From Streptomyces vietnamensis (GTDB lineage: Bacteria; Actinomycetota; Actinomycetes; Streptomycetales; Streptomycetaceae): a stretch of DNA of 64,000 nt. Shown in pieces: positions 51,666 to 60,365 of the stretch. Each line of letters starts with the position of its first letter. Positions within the stretch are counted from its first letter, which is position 1. Both the position numbers and the translations under genes were made by a program. The stretch spans positions 1,364,001 through 1,428,000 of the forward strand of contig NZ_CP010407.1 of the NCBI RefSeq assembly GCF_000830005.1, written 5' to 3'. The notes beneath the pieces were generated by a model. That model was not told the DNA's origin. It saw only the letters and a list, made by a program, of their open reading frames with translations, and ran no database searches.

Positions 51666-52667
51666 ATGAGCCCCGCACCCTCGTCCTCCCCCGCTTCACA
51701 CCTCCTCGACTGGCGCGTCCGATTCGGCGCCCTCGCCCTCATCTGGGGCTTCAGCTTCCTCTTCATCAAGGTCGGCACGGAGGGCTTCGCGCCCTTCCAG
51801 GTCACGTTCGGGCGGCTGTTCTTCGGTACGGCGGTGCTCGCCGTCGCGATCGTCGTGAAGCGCGACCGGCTGCCGCGCGGAGCCCGCGTCTGGGGCCATC
51901 TGACGGTCGCGGCCTTCCTGCTCAACGCGCTGCCGTTCTCCCTCTTCTCGTACGCGGAGCTGACGATCCCCTCCACCCTGGCGGGCATCTGCAACGCGAC
52001 GACCCCGCTCTGGGGGATGCTGCTCTCGCTCGTGGCGCTCTCCGAGGACCGGCCGACCCGGGTCCGCGCGGCCGGTCTGGGCATCGGCTTCGTCGGCGTG
52101 CTCACCGTGCTCGGCGCCTGGCAGGGCTTCTCCGGCCTCGACGTGACCGGCACAGCCCTGGCCCTGCTCGCCTCGTTCAGCTACGCGGTCGGCTGGATAT
52201 ACGTCCGCAGGACCCTGAGCGGCACCGGCGCCTCCCACCTCTCGCTCGCCGGCTCCCAGGTCGGACTCGCGACGCTGCAGCTGGCCGTGGTCACCCCCCT
52301 GTTCACCTCGGTCCCGGAGTCGGTCGAGCTCATGCCGCTGCTCGCCGTGATCGCCCTCGGCGCGCTGGGGACGGGGTACGCGATGCTGCTCCAGTACGGC
52401 GTCGTCGCGGAGGTCGGCCCGACGACGGCCGCCATGGTCACGTACTTCATCCCGGTGATCGCCACGGCGGCGGGCGTCGCCGTCCTGGACGAGCGGCTCG
52501 CCTGGAACACCCCGGTCGGCGCGCTCGTGGTCCTGGCGGGCGCGGCCCTCACCCAGACCCGCGCCTCCACCCGGACGGCGGGCGCGCGCACCGTGGCCGG
52601 GCGCCTCTCCCTCTCCCGTGTCACTCTCCGTGACTCCCGCGAGGACAAGATCGTTCCCCGGGCATGA
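51666..52667 (+). CDS. EamA family permease (DMT superfamily), LysR-linked
   Basis: 333 residues with ten predicted helices in two EamA repeats (LALIWGFSFLFIKVGTEGFAP at the start; ALLASFSYAVGWIYVRRTLSG opening the second). Likely exporter of metabolites or amino-acid-like compounds; the substrate is unknown. Basic C-terminal tail. Control by the divergent LysR gene is probable. Its stop overlaps the ATG of a 62-codon secreted peptide gene. The ribosome site is poor. Confidence 0.9.
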   Translation: MSPAPSSSPASHLLDWRVRFGALALIWGFSFLFIKVGTEGFAPFQVTFGRLFFGTAVLAVAIVVKRDRLPRGARVWGHLTVAAFLLNALPFSLFSYAELTIPSTLAGICNATTPLWGMLLSLVALSEDRPTRVRAAGLGIGFVGVLTVLGAWQGFSGLDVTGTALALLASFSYAVGWIYVRRTLSGTGASHLSLAGSQVGLATLQLAVVTPLFTSVPESVELMPLLAVIALGALGTGYAMLLQYGVVAEVGPTTAAMVTYFIPVIATAAGVAVLDERLAWNTPVGALVVLAGAALTQTRASTRTAGARTVAGRLSLSRVTLRDSREDKIVPRA

Positions 52668-52852
52668 ACCTCACCGCACTCCCCCGAACCCTCGTCGCCG
52701 CCCTCGCCGTGACCGGCGCCTTCCTCGGCTTCGCCGGCCCGGCCCAGGCCGCCCCGGCCACCGCCGGTGCCGTGGCGGCCGCCTCCCCCATGGACGGCCC
52801 GGAGCCCGTCGAGCTCGACGAGCTGGGCCTCCCCGACCTGCTGGAGGACTGA
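52664..52852 (+). CDS. Small secreted acidic peptide
   Basis: 62 residues: signal peptide (LVAALAVTGAFLGFAGPAQA) and a mature part of about 33 residues ending PEPVELDELGLPDLLED, strongly acidic. ATGA overlap with the EamA gene means coupled translation, and a 16-bp-stem terminator follows, so it is a real end-of-operon gene. No homologue recognised; possibly an exported signal, leader-derived peptide or inhibitor. Confidence 0.72.
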   Translation: MNLTALPRTLVAALAVTGAFLGFAGPAQAAPATAGAVAAASPMDGPEPVELDELGLPDLLED

Positions 52853-52875
52853 CGGCGACAGCACAGCGGGGCACG

Positions 52876-52915
52876 GGAACGGCCGGACACCACGAGGGCG
52901 GTGTCCGGCCGTTCC
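52876..52915. terminator. Perfect 16-bp-stem hairpin
   Basis: Arms GGAACGGCCGGACACC and GGTGTCCGGCCGTTCC with an 8-nt loop, 23 nt after the small peptide stop and 14 nt from the convergent stop at 52930. Serves both directions. Confidence 0.88.
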
Positions 52916-52929
52916 GTTCGCGCCGGGGG

Positions 52930-53220
52930 TCAGTCCCCGCCCGGACGCGCCCCGCCGAAGAGGGCCTGCAGGGCGTCGACGGCGCTGCCGTCGTGGTCGC
53001 TGCCCGCCGTACCGCTGCTGCCGTACTGGACGTTGGCCGCCCGGTCGATCTCCACGACGGAGTCGGCGTGCGAGTTGTCGATGACGGTCAGCAGACTGCC
53101 GTCGGCCGCCGCCGGTGCGGCGCCCGCCGCGAGGAGGACGGCGGCCAGACCGAGTGCCTTCAACGGCTTCCTGAGCGGAAGCCCGGGCCCCGCCCCCTGG
53201 CGCGGGATCGCCCCGCTCAC
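52930..53220 (-). CDS. Small secreted protein coupled to PEP-mutase-family gene
   Basis: 96 residues from a GTG that overlaps the upstream stop (GTGA). Signal peptide (about 15-40, ALGLAAVLLAAGAAPAAA), then a short mature region SLLTVIDNSHADSVVEIDRAANVQYG with a Gly/Asp/Ser-rich tail. The hydrophobic strand pattern and Asn/Ser content faintly recall surface-amyloid proteins, but no chaplin or rodlin signature is present. Function unknown. Confidence 0.65.
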   Translation of the reverse strand: MSGAIPRQGAGPGLPLRKPLKALGLAAVLLAAGAAPAAADGSLLTVIDNSHADSVVEIDRAANVQYGSSGTAGSDHDGSAVDALQALFGGARPGGD

Positions 53221-54080
53221 GCGCCCACCCGCTCGGGTGCCGTCTGGTGGCGGGCGATGTTCCGCTCCAGGAGCCGGGTCGAGGCGGCGACCCCGACACC
53301 GGACTCGGGGTCGAAGGACGGCAGCCTGCCGTTGGCCCGCTTCAGTTCGACGAGGGCCGAGTCCATCGCCTCGTGCGCCGCGAAGAGACAGGGCGTGCTG
53401 TAGATCGCCACGTCCACGCCGAGGTCGGAGAGCTCGTCGAGCGAGAGCCGCGGCGACTTGCCGCCGGCGATCTGGTTGAAGAGCAGCGGCTTGCCGCCGA
53501 CCACCTCGCGGATCCGGCGGATCCACTCGACGCTGCGTACGCCGTCCACGAGGACCACGTCGGCGTCGGTGGCGGCCAGACACTCCGCCCGCCGCAGGAT
53601 GTCGGCCTCGTCGGTGGCGTCCGTCCTGGCCACGACGACCATGTCACGGCGGGTGGCGAGCACCATCTTCAGCTTGGCCAGGTACTCGTCGAGCGGCAGC
53701 ACCTGCTTGCCGTCCGCGTGGCCGCACCGGCGCGGCCGCTTTTGGTCCTCCAGGATCACGCCCGAGGCGCCGATGCGCTCCAGGCCCTCCACCACGTGGC
53801 AGGCCACCTCGGGGTCGACGTAACCGTCGTCGATGTCCACGAGCAGGTGGTGGCGGGGGAAGGCGCCGCGCAGCCGCTGCACGAACGCCACCATGTCCGG
53901 CCAGGCGATGAAGCCGATGTCGGGGAGCCCGTAGTACGAGGCGGCGAAGCCGAACCCGGAGACGAACATCCCGTCGTAGTGGTCGGCGGCGACGGAGGCC
54001 GAGTACATGTCGTACACGCCGATCAGCGGGGTCGTCCCCGGCGCCGCCACGGCCTCGCGCAGACTGCTTCCGTAACTCAA
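53217..54080 (-). CDS. PEP mutase/isocitrate lyase superfamily enzyme
   Basis: 287-residue TIM-barrel protein. It shows IGVYDMYSASVAADHYDG, the metal-binding VDIDDGYVDPE, and EDQKRPRRCGH, where the superfamily's K-x-C-G-H motif carries the catalytic cysteine. Members form or cleave C-C or C-P bonds next to carboxylates (PEP mutase, phosphonopyruvate hydrolase, methylisocitrate lyase); no partner phosphonate genes are nearby, so the reaction is open. I favour TTG 54080, with AGGAG 7 nt upstream, over ATG 54116, which has no site. A GTGA overlap links it to the small secreted gene downstream. Confidence 0.85.
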   Translation of the reverse strand: MSYGSSLREAVAAPGTTPLIGVYDMYSASVAADHYDGMFVSGFGFAASYYGLPDIGFIAWPDMVAFVQRLRGAFPRHHLLVDIDDGYVDPEVACHVVEGLERIGASGVILEDQKRPRRCGHADGKQVLPLDEYLAKLKMVLATRRDMVVVARTDATDEADILRRAECLAATDADVVLVDGVRSVEWIRRIREVVGGKPLLFNQIAGGKSPRLSLDELSDLGVDVAIYSTPCLFAAHEAMDSALVELKRANGRLPSFDPESGVGVAASTRLLERNIARHQTAPERVGA

Positions 54081-54126
54081 CGTATGACTCCTGGTCAGTT
54101 CGGGAAAACACGGCATGGGTGAAGAA

Positions 54127-54227
54127 CCGCCGCAACACGGCGGGGCTTTACCAAAACCTGATGATTTCCTGAACCAAGCACGAACATCGCTGTACGAGCG
54201 CTTTACTCACTCTCCAGGAGTAGCGCT
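54127..54227 (-). promoter_or_regulatory. Structured leader of the PEP-mutase-family gene
   Basis: On the minus strand CCGCCG-TGTTG-CGGCGG (54143-54127) is followed by TTCTTC, an attenuator-like hairpin 47 nt before the TTG. Further upstream, AGCGCT-TT-ACTC and GAGT-AGCGCT (54197-54227) form an inverted repeat that could bind a regulator. Confidence 0.45.
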
Positions 54228-54301
54228 TTCACCGGAGAAACGTCACTTGCGCGAGGAACGGGCGTGCCCCGTGCGGCAGATGGGAAGACGGCGGCGCGCC
54301 C

Positions 54302-55642
54302 CTACCCGTAGCTCCGCGCGGGCGCCGGCCCCGCCGCCGCGGCCACCGCCTCGGCCAGTGCCTCCACCTCCGTGGCGGCGAGGCCGGAGACGGTGACCCG
54401 GACGGCCGGCCCCGCGTCCATCCGGAAGCGGGCGCCCGGCGCGACGGCCCAGCCCGCGGCGAGCAGCCGGGCCACCGCGCCGGTCTCGTCGGACACCGGC
54501 ACCCAGACGTTCATGCCGCCGCGCCCGTGCGCCTCGACGCCGCGCCGGGCCAGGGCGCGCACGAGTCCGTCGCGCCGCCTTCCGTACGCGCGCGCGACGA
54601 CGGCCGGGTCCACCGCCTCCGCGGCCCAGAGGTGTGCGACGGCCCGCTGGAGCAGCCTGCTGACCCAGCCGGGGCCGAGCCGCTGCCGCCCGAGCACCCG
54701 GTCGACGGTCTCGGCGTCCCCGGTGAAGGCCGCGATTCGCAGGTCGGGCCCGTACGCCTTGGCGACCGAACGGACCAGCACCCAGCGGTCGGTGACGCCG
54801 GCCAGCGGGTGGAGGGGTTGCGCGACGATGCCGTGCCCGTGGTCGTCCTCGACGAGCAGGACGCCGGGGTGTCCGGCGAGGACCCGCCGCAGTTCCCGGG
54901 CGCGGGCCTCGGTGACGCAGGCACCGGTCGGGTTCTGCGCCCGGTCGGTGACGATCACCGCTCGCGCCCCGTCCTGCCGGATCGCGCGCTCGACCGCCTC
55001 CGGCAGGGGCCCCTCGTCGTCGACGGCGATCGGCACCGGGCGCAGTCCGAGCGCGGGCACGAGGTCGAGGAGGCTGCCCCAGCCCGGGTCCTCGACGGCG
55101 ACGGCGTCGCCGGGCCTGAGGTGGGCGGCGAGCACCCGCTCGATGGCGTCGAGGGAGCCCGAGGCGACGCCGATCGGCCCCGCGGGCACGCCGTCCGCGT
55201 CGAAGGCGGCGCGCGCGAGGCGCCCGAACTCCTCGTCGACGGGGGCCTCGCCGTACATGCCGGGCTGTGCGTCGTACCGCCGGGCGACCTCCGCGAAGGC
55301 CTCGACGAGGGAGGGGAGCAGGGCGGGGTCGGGGCTGCCGTTGCTCACGTCCCGGACCCCGGCGGGCGCCTCCACCCGGATCGAGCCGCGCGCGGTCGTG
55401 GCGGGGCGAGGGCGCACCCGGCTGCCGCGCCGTCCGTCCGTCTCGATGACCCCGCGCTCGCGCAGGGTGCGGTAGGCGGCGGCGACGGTGTTCGGGTTCA
55501 CGCCCAGGGTGAGCGCCAATTCCCGCATGGGCGGCAGCAGTTGACCGGGCTGCAGCGCGCCCGCACCCACGCCGCGCTCGACGCTGGCGGCGATGTCCGA
55601 TGCGCGACGACCTTCGATCCGATATTCTCCTAGCACAAACAC
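54302..55642 (-). CDS. MocR-type regulator (GntR helix-turn-helix plus aminotransferase domain)
   Basis: 446 residues: a winged GntR domain (about 10-75, LPPMRELALTLGVNPNTVAAAYRTL) and a fold-type-I PLP domain. The PLP site is intact: DPGWGS, NPTGACV, DDHGHG and the lysine in VRSVAKAYGPDLRIA. MocR proteins sense PLP or amino compounds. It is divergent from two FMN split-barrel genes, with TGCACTAGTGCA in between, so it probably controls them. GTG 55642 or 55636 is the start, with almost no leader. Confidence 0.92.
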   Translation of the reverse strand: MFVLGEYRIEGRRASDIAASVERGVGAGALQPGQLLPPMRELALTLGVNPNTVAAAYRTLRERGVIETDGRRGSRVRPRPATTARGSIRVEAPAGVRDVSNGSPDPALLPSLVEAFAEVARRYDAQPGMYGEAPVDEEFGRLARAAFDADGVPAGPIGVASGSLDAIERVLAAHLRPGDAVAVEDPGWGSLLDLVPALGLRPVPIAVDDEGPLPEAVERAIRQDGARAVIVTDRAQNPTGACVTEARARELRRVLAGHPGVLLVEDDHGHGIVAQPLHPLAGVTDRWVLVRSVAKAYGPDLRIAAFTGDAETVDRVLGRQRLGPGWVSRLLQRAVAHLWAAEAVDPAVVARAYGRRRDGLVRALARRGVEAHGRGGMNVWVPVSDETGAVARLLAAGWAVAPGARFRMDAGPAVRVTVSGLAATEVEALAEAVAAAAGPAPARSYG

Positions 55643-55647
55643 GAGTA

Positions 55648-55659
55648 TGCACTAGTGCA
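55648..55659. promoter_or_regulatory. 12-bp perfect palindrome, MocR operator candidate
   Basis: TGCACTAGTGCA lies between the divergent MocR start and the split-barrel gene. On the minus strand it contains TTGCAC, a possible -35 box. Confidence 0.65.
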
Positions 55660-55671
55660 ATGGAGTACGCA

Positions 55672-56379
55672 ATGAGCGCCGCCGCCGACACGAGCACCAC
55701 CGCCGACACGCACGCGCCGGGCGGCACCTACGCGCCGACCGACCGGACCGTGCCCACGCGCTCCCGCCACCGCGCCTCGTACGACAGGGAACTCGTCCAC
55801 TCGATACTCGACGAGGCCTACGTCTGCCACCTCGGCTTCGTGCGCGACGGCGCGCCGGTCGTCCTGCCGACGCTCTTCGGCCGGGTCGGCGAGCGCCTCT
55901 ACGTCCACGGCTCCACCGGCTCGCGGCCGCTGCGCGCGGCCGGCGACGGCGTCACGGCCCCCGGCCTGCCCGTCTGCCTGACCGTGACGCACGTCGACGG
56001 CCTCGTGCTCGCCCGCTCCGCCTTCCACCACTCCCTCAACTACCGCTCGGTCGTCGTCCACGGCACCGCCCACCAGGTCACCGACCCGGAGGAGCTGCGG
56101 ACCGCCCTCGACGCCCTCGTCGACCAGGTCGTCCCCGGCCGCTCGGCCGACTCGCGCCCCGGTAACGCCAAGGAGCTCGCCGCCACCGCCGTGATCCGGC
56201 TCGACCTGGACGAGGTCTCGGCGAAGGTCCGCACCGGCGGCCCCAACGACGACCCCGAGGACCTCGGCCTCCCCCACTGGGCCGGCGTGGTCCCCGTACA
56301 GGGCGGCTACGGCGCGCCGGTCCCGTCCGGCGACCTGGACCCGTCCGTCGCCCTGCCCGGCTACCTGACCGCGCTCTGA
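55672..56379 (+). CDS. Pyridoxamine 5'-phosphate oxidase-like FMN-binding protein
   Basis: 235 residues; a disordered Thr/Ala-rich N terminus precedes a split-barrel domain (VHSILDEAYVCHLGFVRDGAPVVLPT, FGRVGERLYVHGSTGSRPLRA, VLARSAFHHSLNYRSVVVHG). FMN is the likely cofactor, and these proteins are often linked to MocR regulators of vitamin B6 or polyamine handling. ATG 55672 is chosen because GGAG lies 6 nt upstream; ATG 55660 is in frame but precedes the site. The PaiB-like gene follows after 31 nt. Confidence 0.88.
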   Translation: MSAAADTSTTADTHAPGGTYAPTDRTVPTRSRHRASYDRELVHSILDEAYVCHLGFVRDGAPVVLPTLFGRVGERLYVHGSTGSRPLRAAGDGVTAPGLPVCLTVTHVDGLVLARSAFHHSLNYRSVVVHGTAHQVTDPEELRTALDALVDQVVPGRSADSRPGNAKELAATAVIRLDLDEVSAKVRTGGPNDDPEDLGLPHWAGVVPVQGGYGAPVPSGDLDPSVALPGYLTAL

Positions 56380-56410
56380 CCGCGCCCGACCGAGGAAGGA
56401 CGGACCGACG

Positions 56411-57055
56411 ATGCTGATCCACCCCTGGGACGCCGCCCACGACGAGGGCGAGTGGCGCGACTGGCTCGCCCGGCACGACTTCGGCCAGCTCGCCGTCAAC
56501 GGCCTGCCCGGCGAGCCGCCGTGGGTGCAGCCGATGCACTTCCGGTACGACTCCGAGCCCGGCCCCTACGGCCGCGCCCTGGCCCACCTGGCCCGGCCCA
56601 ACCCGCTCTGGCGCGCCCTGGAGGCGAACCCGACGGTGCTCCTGAGCGTGGTCGACGACTACGTCTACGTCCCCGGGCACTGGACGGCCCCCGAGGACGC
56701 GCCGTCCGAGCACGGCACCCCGACCTCGTACTACGCGGCCGTCCAACTGCGCTGCACCGCGCGCGTGGTCGACGATCCGCAGGAGAAGGCGGCACTCCTC
56801 AACCACCAGGTCGCCCACTTCCAGCCGGAGGGCGGCACGGCGACCGTCGCCCCGGGCGAGGCCCCGTTCGGCCGCCTCCTGTCGGGGATCCGGCTGCTGA
56901 GCCTGGAGGTGACCGACGTGCGCGCGAAGTTCAAGTACGCGGGCAACAAGCCGCAGGAGGTCCAGGACCGCGTCTCGGAGCGGCTCGCCGAGCGGGCAGG
57001 ACCCGGCGACCTGAACGCCCGGGCCCACCAGCAGCGTCGCCGCACGAACGGATGA
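56411..57055 (+). CDS. PaiB-like FMN-binding protein
   Basis: 214 residues of the PaiB/FMN-binding split-barrel family. It shows LIHPWDAAHDEGEWRDWL, GQLAVNGLPGEPPWVQPMHF, VDDYVYVPGHW and the C-terminal KFKYAGNKPQEVQDRV, matching family order. PaiB of Bacillus was described as a negative regulator of sporulation and protease genes; enzymatic roles are also suspected. GAGGAAGGA precedes the ATG. Same operon as the preceding split-barrel gene, under probable MocR control. Confidence 0.9.
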   Translation: MLIHPWDAAHDEGEWRDWLARHDFGQLAVNGLPGEPPWVQPMHFRYDSEPGPYGRALAHLARPNPLWRALEANPTVLLSVVDDYVYVPGHWTAPEDAPSEHGTPTSYYAAVQLRCTARVVDDPQEKAALLNHQVAHFQPEGGTATVAPGEAPFGRLLSGIRLLSLEVTDVRAKFKYAGNKPQEVQDRVSERLAERAGPGDLNARAHQQRRRTNG

Positions 57056-57057
57056 CA

Positions 57058-57095
57058 CCGGTGGGGGCGGGCCACGAGATTCCCGCCCCCACCGG
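57058..57095. terminator. Perfect 14-bp-stem hairpin between convergent genes
   Basis: Arms CCGGTGGGGGCGGG and CCCGCCCCCACCGG with a 10-nt loop fill the 44-nt gap between PaiB-like and EamA stops. Bidirectional. Confidence 0.88.
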
Positions 57096-57099
57096 GGAT

Positions 57100-58065
57100 C
57101 TACACCGCCACCGGCTCCCGCCTGCGCGCCTCCGCCGCCGTCCGTGCCTCCGCCAGGGCGAGGCCCGTCACGGCGGCGAGCAGCAGCAGGGTGCCGAGCA
57201 CGATCGCGGCGGTGAGCCGCTCGCCGAGCAGCGAGACCGCGATCAGGGCCGCGCTCACCGGCTCCAGGAGCATGATCACGGAGACGGTGGCGGCCCGGAC
57301 GACGGCCGCCCCGGCGAAGTACAGCGCGTAGGCGAGCGCGGTCGGCACCGCCGCCACGTACACGAGCAGCAGCACCACGCTCACCGGCGCGTCGGTGTGC
57401 GGGACGAGCCCCTCCGCGAGCGCCGCCGGCAGCAGCCCGACCGTCCCGATCGCGAAGGCCCAGGTGGTCGTCGCCAGGGCGTCCGTGCCGCCGCCGTCGC
57501 GGCCGAGCCACCGGGTGAGCAGGGTGATCGCCGCGTATCCGGCCGCCGAGACCACCGCGAGGACGACACCGAGGGGACGCACCTCCGCGGCCCCGCCGCC
57601 CAGGACGAGGACGAAGAGCCCGGCGAGCGCCCCGGCGACGGCGGCGACACCGCCGCGGCCGAGGCGCTCCCCCATGGTGAGCCGGGCGCCGATCGCGATG
57701 AGGACGGGCCCCGCGCCCAGGGTGACGACGGTGCCGACCGCGAGGCCGGTGGCCTCGACGGCGGCGAAGTACGCGCTCTGGAAGACGGTGAGGCCGATCC
57801 CCGTCCCGAGGATGCGGGCCGTCCGCCGGCCGCGCGATGCGCCGTCGGTGCGGGCGGCGGAGCGCCGGGGCCGCAGCGCCAGCGCGCCGAGCAGCAGGAC
57901 GAGGCCGCCGACGCAGCGCCAGAAGGAGAGGGCCAGCGGGCCCATGTCGCTGACGCGGAAGATCAGCGAGGCGGCGGCACCGGCCGTGCCCCAGGCGATG
58001 CCGGCGACGATCAGATAGAGGAGGCTCCGCCCGACGGACAGGGCGGATCCCGAGGAGTTCGACAC
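57100..58065 (-). CDS. EamA family permease (second)
   Basis: 321 residues, ten helices in two EamA repeats ([36 protein letters not shown]). Predicted exporter of small metabolites, substrate unknown. GGAGAA lies 5 nt before the GTG start. Another EamA gene lies 176 nt upstream on the same strand; the two may be paralogous but are too divergent to be a recent duplication. No regulator gene is adjacent. Confidence 0.9.
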   Translation of the reverse strand: MSNSSGSALSVGRSLLYLIVAGIAWGTAGAAASLIFRVSDMGPLALSFWRCVGGLVLLLGALALRPRRSAARTDGASRGRRTARILGTGIGLTVFQSAYFAAVEATGLAVGTVVTLGAGPVLIAIGARLTMGERLGRGGVAAVAGALAGLFVLVLGGGAAEVRPLGVVLAVVSAAGYAAITLLTRWLGRDGGGTDALATTTWAFAIGTVGLLPAALAEGLVPHTDAPVSVVLLLVYVAAVPTALAYALYFAGAAVVRAATVSVIMLLEPVSAALIAVSLLGERLTAAIVLGTLLLLAAVTGLALAEARTAAEARRREPVAV

Positions 58066-58241
58066 GTGGGTTCTCCGTGGAAGACAGGAGGGAAAGGTGG
58101 CCGCTGGGCTCCGCGCGCGGGCAGCGACGAACCGCCCGGCGGTGAGAAGTCACCTGCCCGGGCCCGGTCTTCGTCGGGGAGAGCCTCCGCGCGCGCTAGG
58201 CGGCGGGAGGCGGAAGCACGGTCGAATGCATGTCCGGCACC

Positions 58242-59258
58242 CTACGGGGCGGTCCGCCCGGCCGACAACTCGGCGTCCCGCTCCGTGGGCCCCTCCGCGC
58301 CGGCCACCGCACCGGAACCGGCGACCGGCTCCGACGGGGGCGCCTTCGGCGTCGAGGACTGGGCGATGAAGGCCCCGACCAGGACCACCGCGCCGCCGAT
58401 GATCTGCGGCGCGTCCAGGTGCTCGCCGAGCAGGATCCAGGCCAGGACGGTCGCGATGACCGCCTCCAGGCAGGCCACGACGCCCGCCACCTGCGGGGAG
58501 AGCTTGCGCACCGAGATGACCCCGGTGACGTACGCGAGGACGGTGGCGATCAGCACGATCCAGCCGATCAGCAGCCACGCGGGCACGCTGGTCCCGTCCA
58601 TGTCGGCGCGCCCGCCGAGGACGCCCCAGTCCATGCCCCAGGGCCGGGCCACGACGGTGAGGACGAGCGCGCCGATGAGCAGTCCGTACGCGATGACACC
58701 CACCGGATCGGCCCGCTCGGCCTGTTCGGCCTCGTCGGCGCCCTGGTCGGAGAGGACGAAGTAGCCGACCTGGCAGCAGGCGGCGGCGAGGGCCAGGAGC
58801 AGGCCGACGAGGTCGAAGCTCAGCCCGGACCAGACCTGCACGACGCAGGCGAGGCCGCCGGCGGCGAGGACGACGCCGAGGGCGGCGGCGCGGGTGACGG
58901 GCCGGCGCTGGACGAAGCGGACCCAGCCGAGGACGAGGGCGGGGGCGAGGTACTCGATGAGCAGGGCGACGCCGACGGGTATGCGGGAGATCGAGGCGAA
59001 GTAGAAGGCCTGGACTCCGGCGACGGCGAGCAGGCCGAAGCCCACGAGGAGGACGGGTTTGCGGCGCAGGAGGTCCCGGTGGCGCCAGGCCACCGGCAGC
59101 ATGACGAGCGCAGCGCCGGCGACCCGGAGCCACACCACGTGGAGCGGGTCGAGTCCCGCCTCGATGAGCGGCTTGGCCGCCACTCCTGAACCACCGAATG
59201 CGAAGGCCGAGGCCAGGGCGAGTCCCAGGCCGGCGCTTCTCCCCTGAGACGCGTGCAT
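58242..59258 (-). CDS. EamA family permease (third)
   Basis: 338 residues with ten helices, N-terminal LGLALASAFAFGGSGVAAKPLIEAGLDP and a second repeat beginning LLLALAAACCQVGYFVLSDQG. A loop of about 15 residues (DQGADEAEQAERADP) and a Pro/Ala-rich tail are unusual additions. RhtA-like exporters share this layout. The start is ATG 59258. The 176-nt gap to the downstream EamA gene contains only a possible 11-codon frame (MHSTVLPPPAA) and no other feature. Confidence 0.9.
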   Translation of the reverse strand: MHASQGRSAGLGLALASAFAFGGSGVAAKPLIEAGLDPLHVVWLRVAGAALVMLPVAWRHRDLLRRKPVLLVGFGLLAVAGVQAFYFASISRIPVGVALLIEYLAPALVLGWVRFVQRRPVTRAAALGVVLAAGGLACVVQVWSGLSFDLVGLLLALAAACCQVGYFVLSDQGADEAEQAERADPVGVIAYGLLIGALVLTVVARPWGMDWGVLGGRADMDGTSVPAWLLIGWIVLIATVLAYVTGVISVRKLSPQVAGVVACLEAVIATVLAWILLGEHLDAPQIIGGAVVLVGAFIAQSSTPKAPPSEPVAGSGAVAGAEGPTERDAELSAGRTAP

Positions 59259-59299
59259 CGGGCCATCATGACAGGACGCCGTCAGGGGCGTAACCCCCG

Positions 59300-59875
59300 T
59301 TACACCTGTTGAGACGGCTCCTCTCCCGGCGCGGCGACGCGGGCGGTCAGCGCGGCCGGATCGACCCCCGCGCGGCGCAGCACCTCGACGGCCCGGCTCT
59401 CGGGATCGGCGGCGACGGCGGCGAGCAGGTCGATCCCGCGGGCCTGCGGCTCGCCGCGCTCGGCGGCCCGCCGGAAGGCCCCCTCCAGGGCGGCGGCCGC
59501 GGCCGGCGACCAGGGGGAGGTACGAGTGCCCGGGGACTCGGCACCGCGCGCGGCGGGCAGCAGCCGCCGGGCCGCGGACTCCTCCTCCACCCGCTGCCAC
59601 CGCAGCCCGTAACCGATGGACCGCTGGGCGAGGTAGCCGAGGACGCGGGCGAGCTGATGTCCGCCCTCGAAGGCGGCACCGACCTCGGGGTCGGACTCGA
59701 TGAGCGAGTGCAGGAGGTGGGCGGTGTCGATCTGGCGGTCGCCGTCCCTGAGCGCCCTGCGTCGCGCGCCCGAGACGACCGTCGCGAGCGAGGGCGTCAG
59801 GAAGGGCGCGAGCTCCGCGCGCGGGGCGACGGAGGACGGGAGCGGCTGAGGGCGCGGGACGGGATGGTGGTGCAC
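59300..59875 (-). CDS. Clp N-domain (ClpC/ClpA-like substrate-recognition) protein without ATPase
   Basis: 191 residues resembling a double Clp_N repeat: FLTPSLATVVSGARRRALRDGDRQIDTAHLLHSLIE and later LEGAFRRAAERGEPQARGIDLLAAVA. No Walker motifs, so it is not an unfoldase; stand-alone N-domain proteins in actinobacteria may act as adaptors for Clp proteases. The GTG start abuts GGGAGG with no spacing, so the true start is uncertain. A 41-nt gap separates it from the EamA gene downstream. Confidence 0.82.
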   Translation of the reverse strand: MHHHPVPRPQPLPSSVAPRAELAPFLTPSLATVVSGARRRALRDGDRQIDTAHLLHSLIESDPEVGAAFEGGHQLARVLGYLAQRSIGYGLRWQRVEEESAARRLLPAARGAESPGTRTSPWSPAAAAALEGAFRRAAERGEPQARGIDLLAAVAADPESRAVEVLRRAGVDPAALTARVAAPGEEPSQQV

Positions 59876-60080
59876 CCTCCCACCTCATCAGGCCAGGACG
59901 GCCGGAACATCACCGGGGAGAAGCATGTCCGCATCCCACCGGAGTTGGGCACGGGCGCTCGGTTCCTCCTCCTTACGGATGAGATCGCGCGCGTTGCCCC
60001 CGAGGGGCGCGCGCCGCCTTGCTTTACGCCCCCGCTGCAACCACGAGTCCCCTTCCCCGCGTCCTCCGGTCGTGTTCTGG

Positions 60081-60296
60081 ATGGTGGGTCTGCTCGCGCG
60101 CGACGGGCGGCAGTACGTGTACCGGGTGTACGCACCCCGGGAGGCGCTGCCGGCCGATCTGTTCTGGGCGGCCTTCCACCACCACGAGGAGGACGGGGCG
60201 CCACGGGCCTCCGACAGCTTCGACGCGGCCGAGATCTGGTGGATCGGCGACGGCACGGGACCGACGGCCGCAGAACTGACGGTTCATCAGTATTGA
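60081..60296 (+). CDS. Small conserved-looking protein of unknown function
   Basis: 71 residues: GLLARDGRQYVYRVYAPREALP, then HHHEEDGAPRASDSF and EIWWIGDGTGP. Charged and Trp-rich, soluble, with no known family. Start at ATG 60081 or GTG 60072 (VFWMVGLL); neither has a strong ribosome site. The codon bias (G/C third positions) is that of a real gene. It lies 70 nt before the SRPBCC gene. Confidence 0.55.
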   Translation: MVGLLARDGRQYVYRVYAPREALPADLFWAAFHHHEEDGAPRASDSFDAAEIWWIGDGTGPTAAELTVHQY

Positions 60297-60365
60297 ATGT
60301 TCACGGCCGCCCCGCTACGTTCCGCGACACCGGAACCCAGTTGGCACGCGTGAAGGGGTGGTCTC

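Noticed and set aside
58082..58241. Regulatory leader peptide ahead of the second EamA gene
   Set aside because: Short frames exist (MHSTVLPPPAA; one from GTG 58153) but none has an attenuator structure or clear ribosome site.
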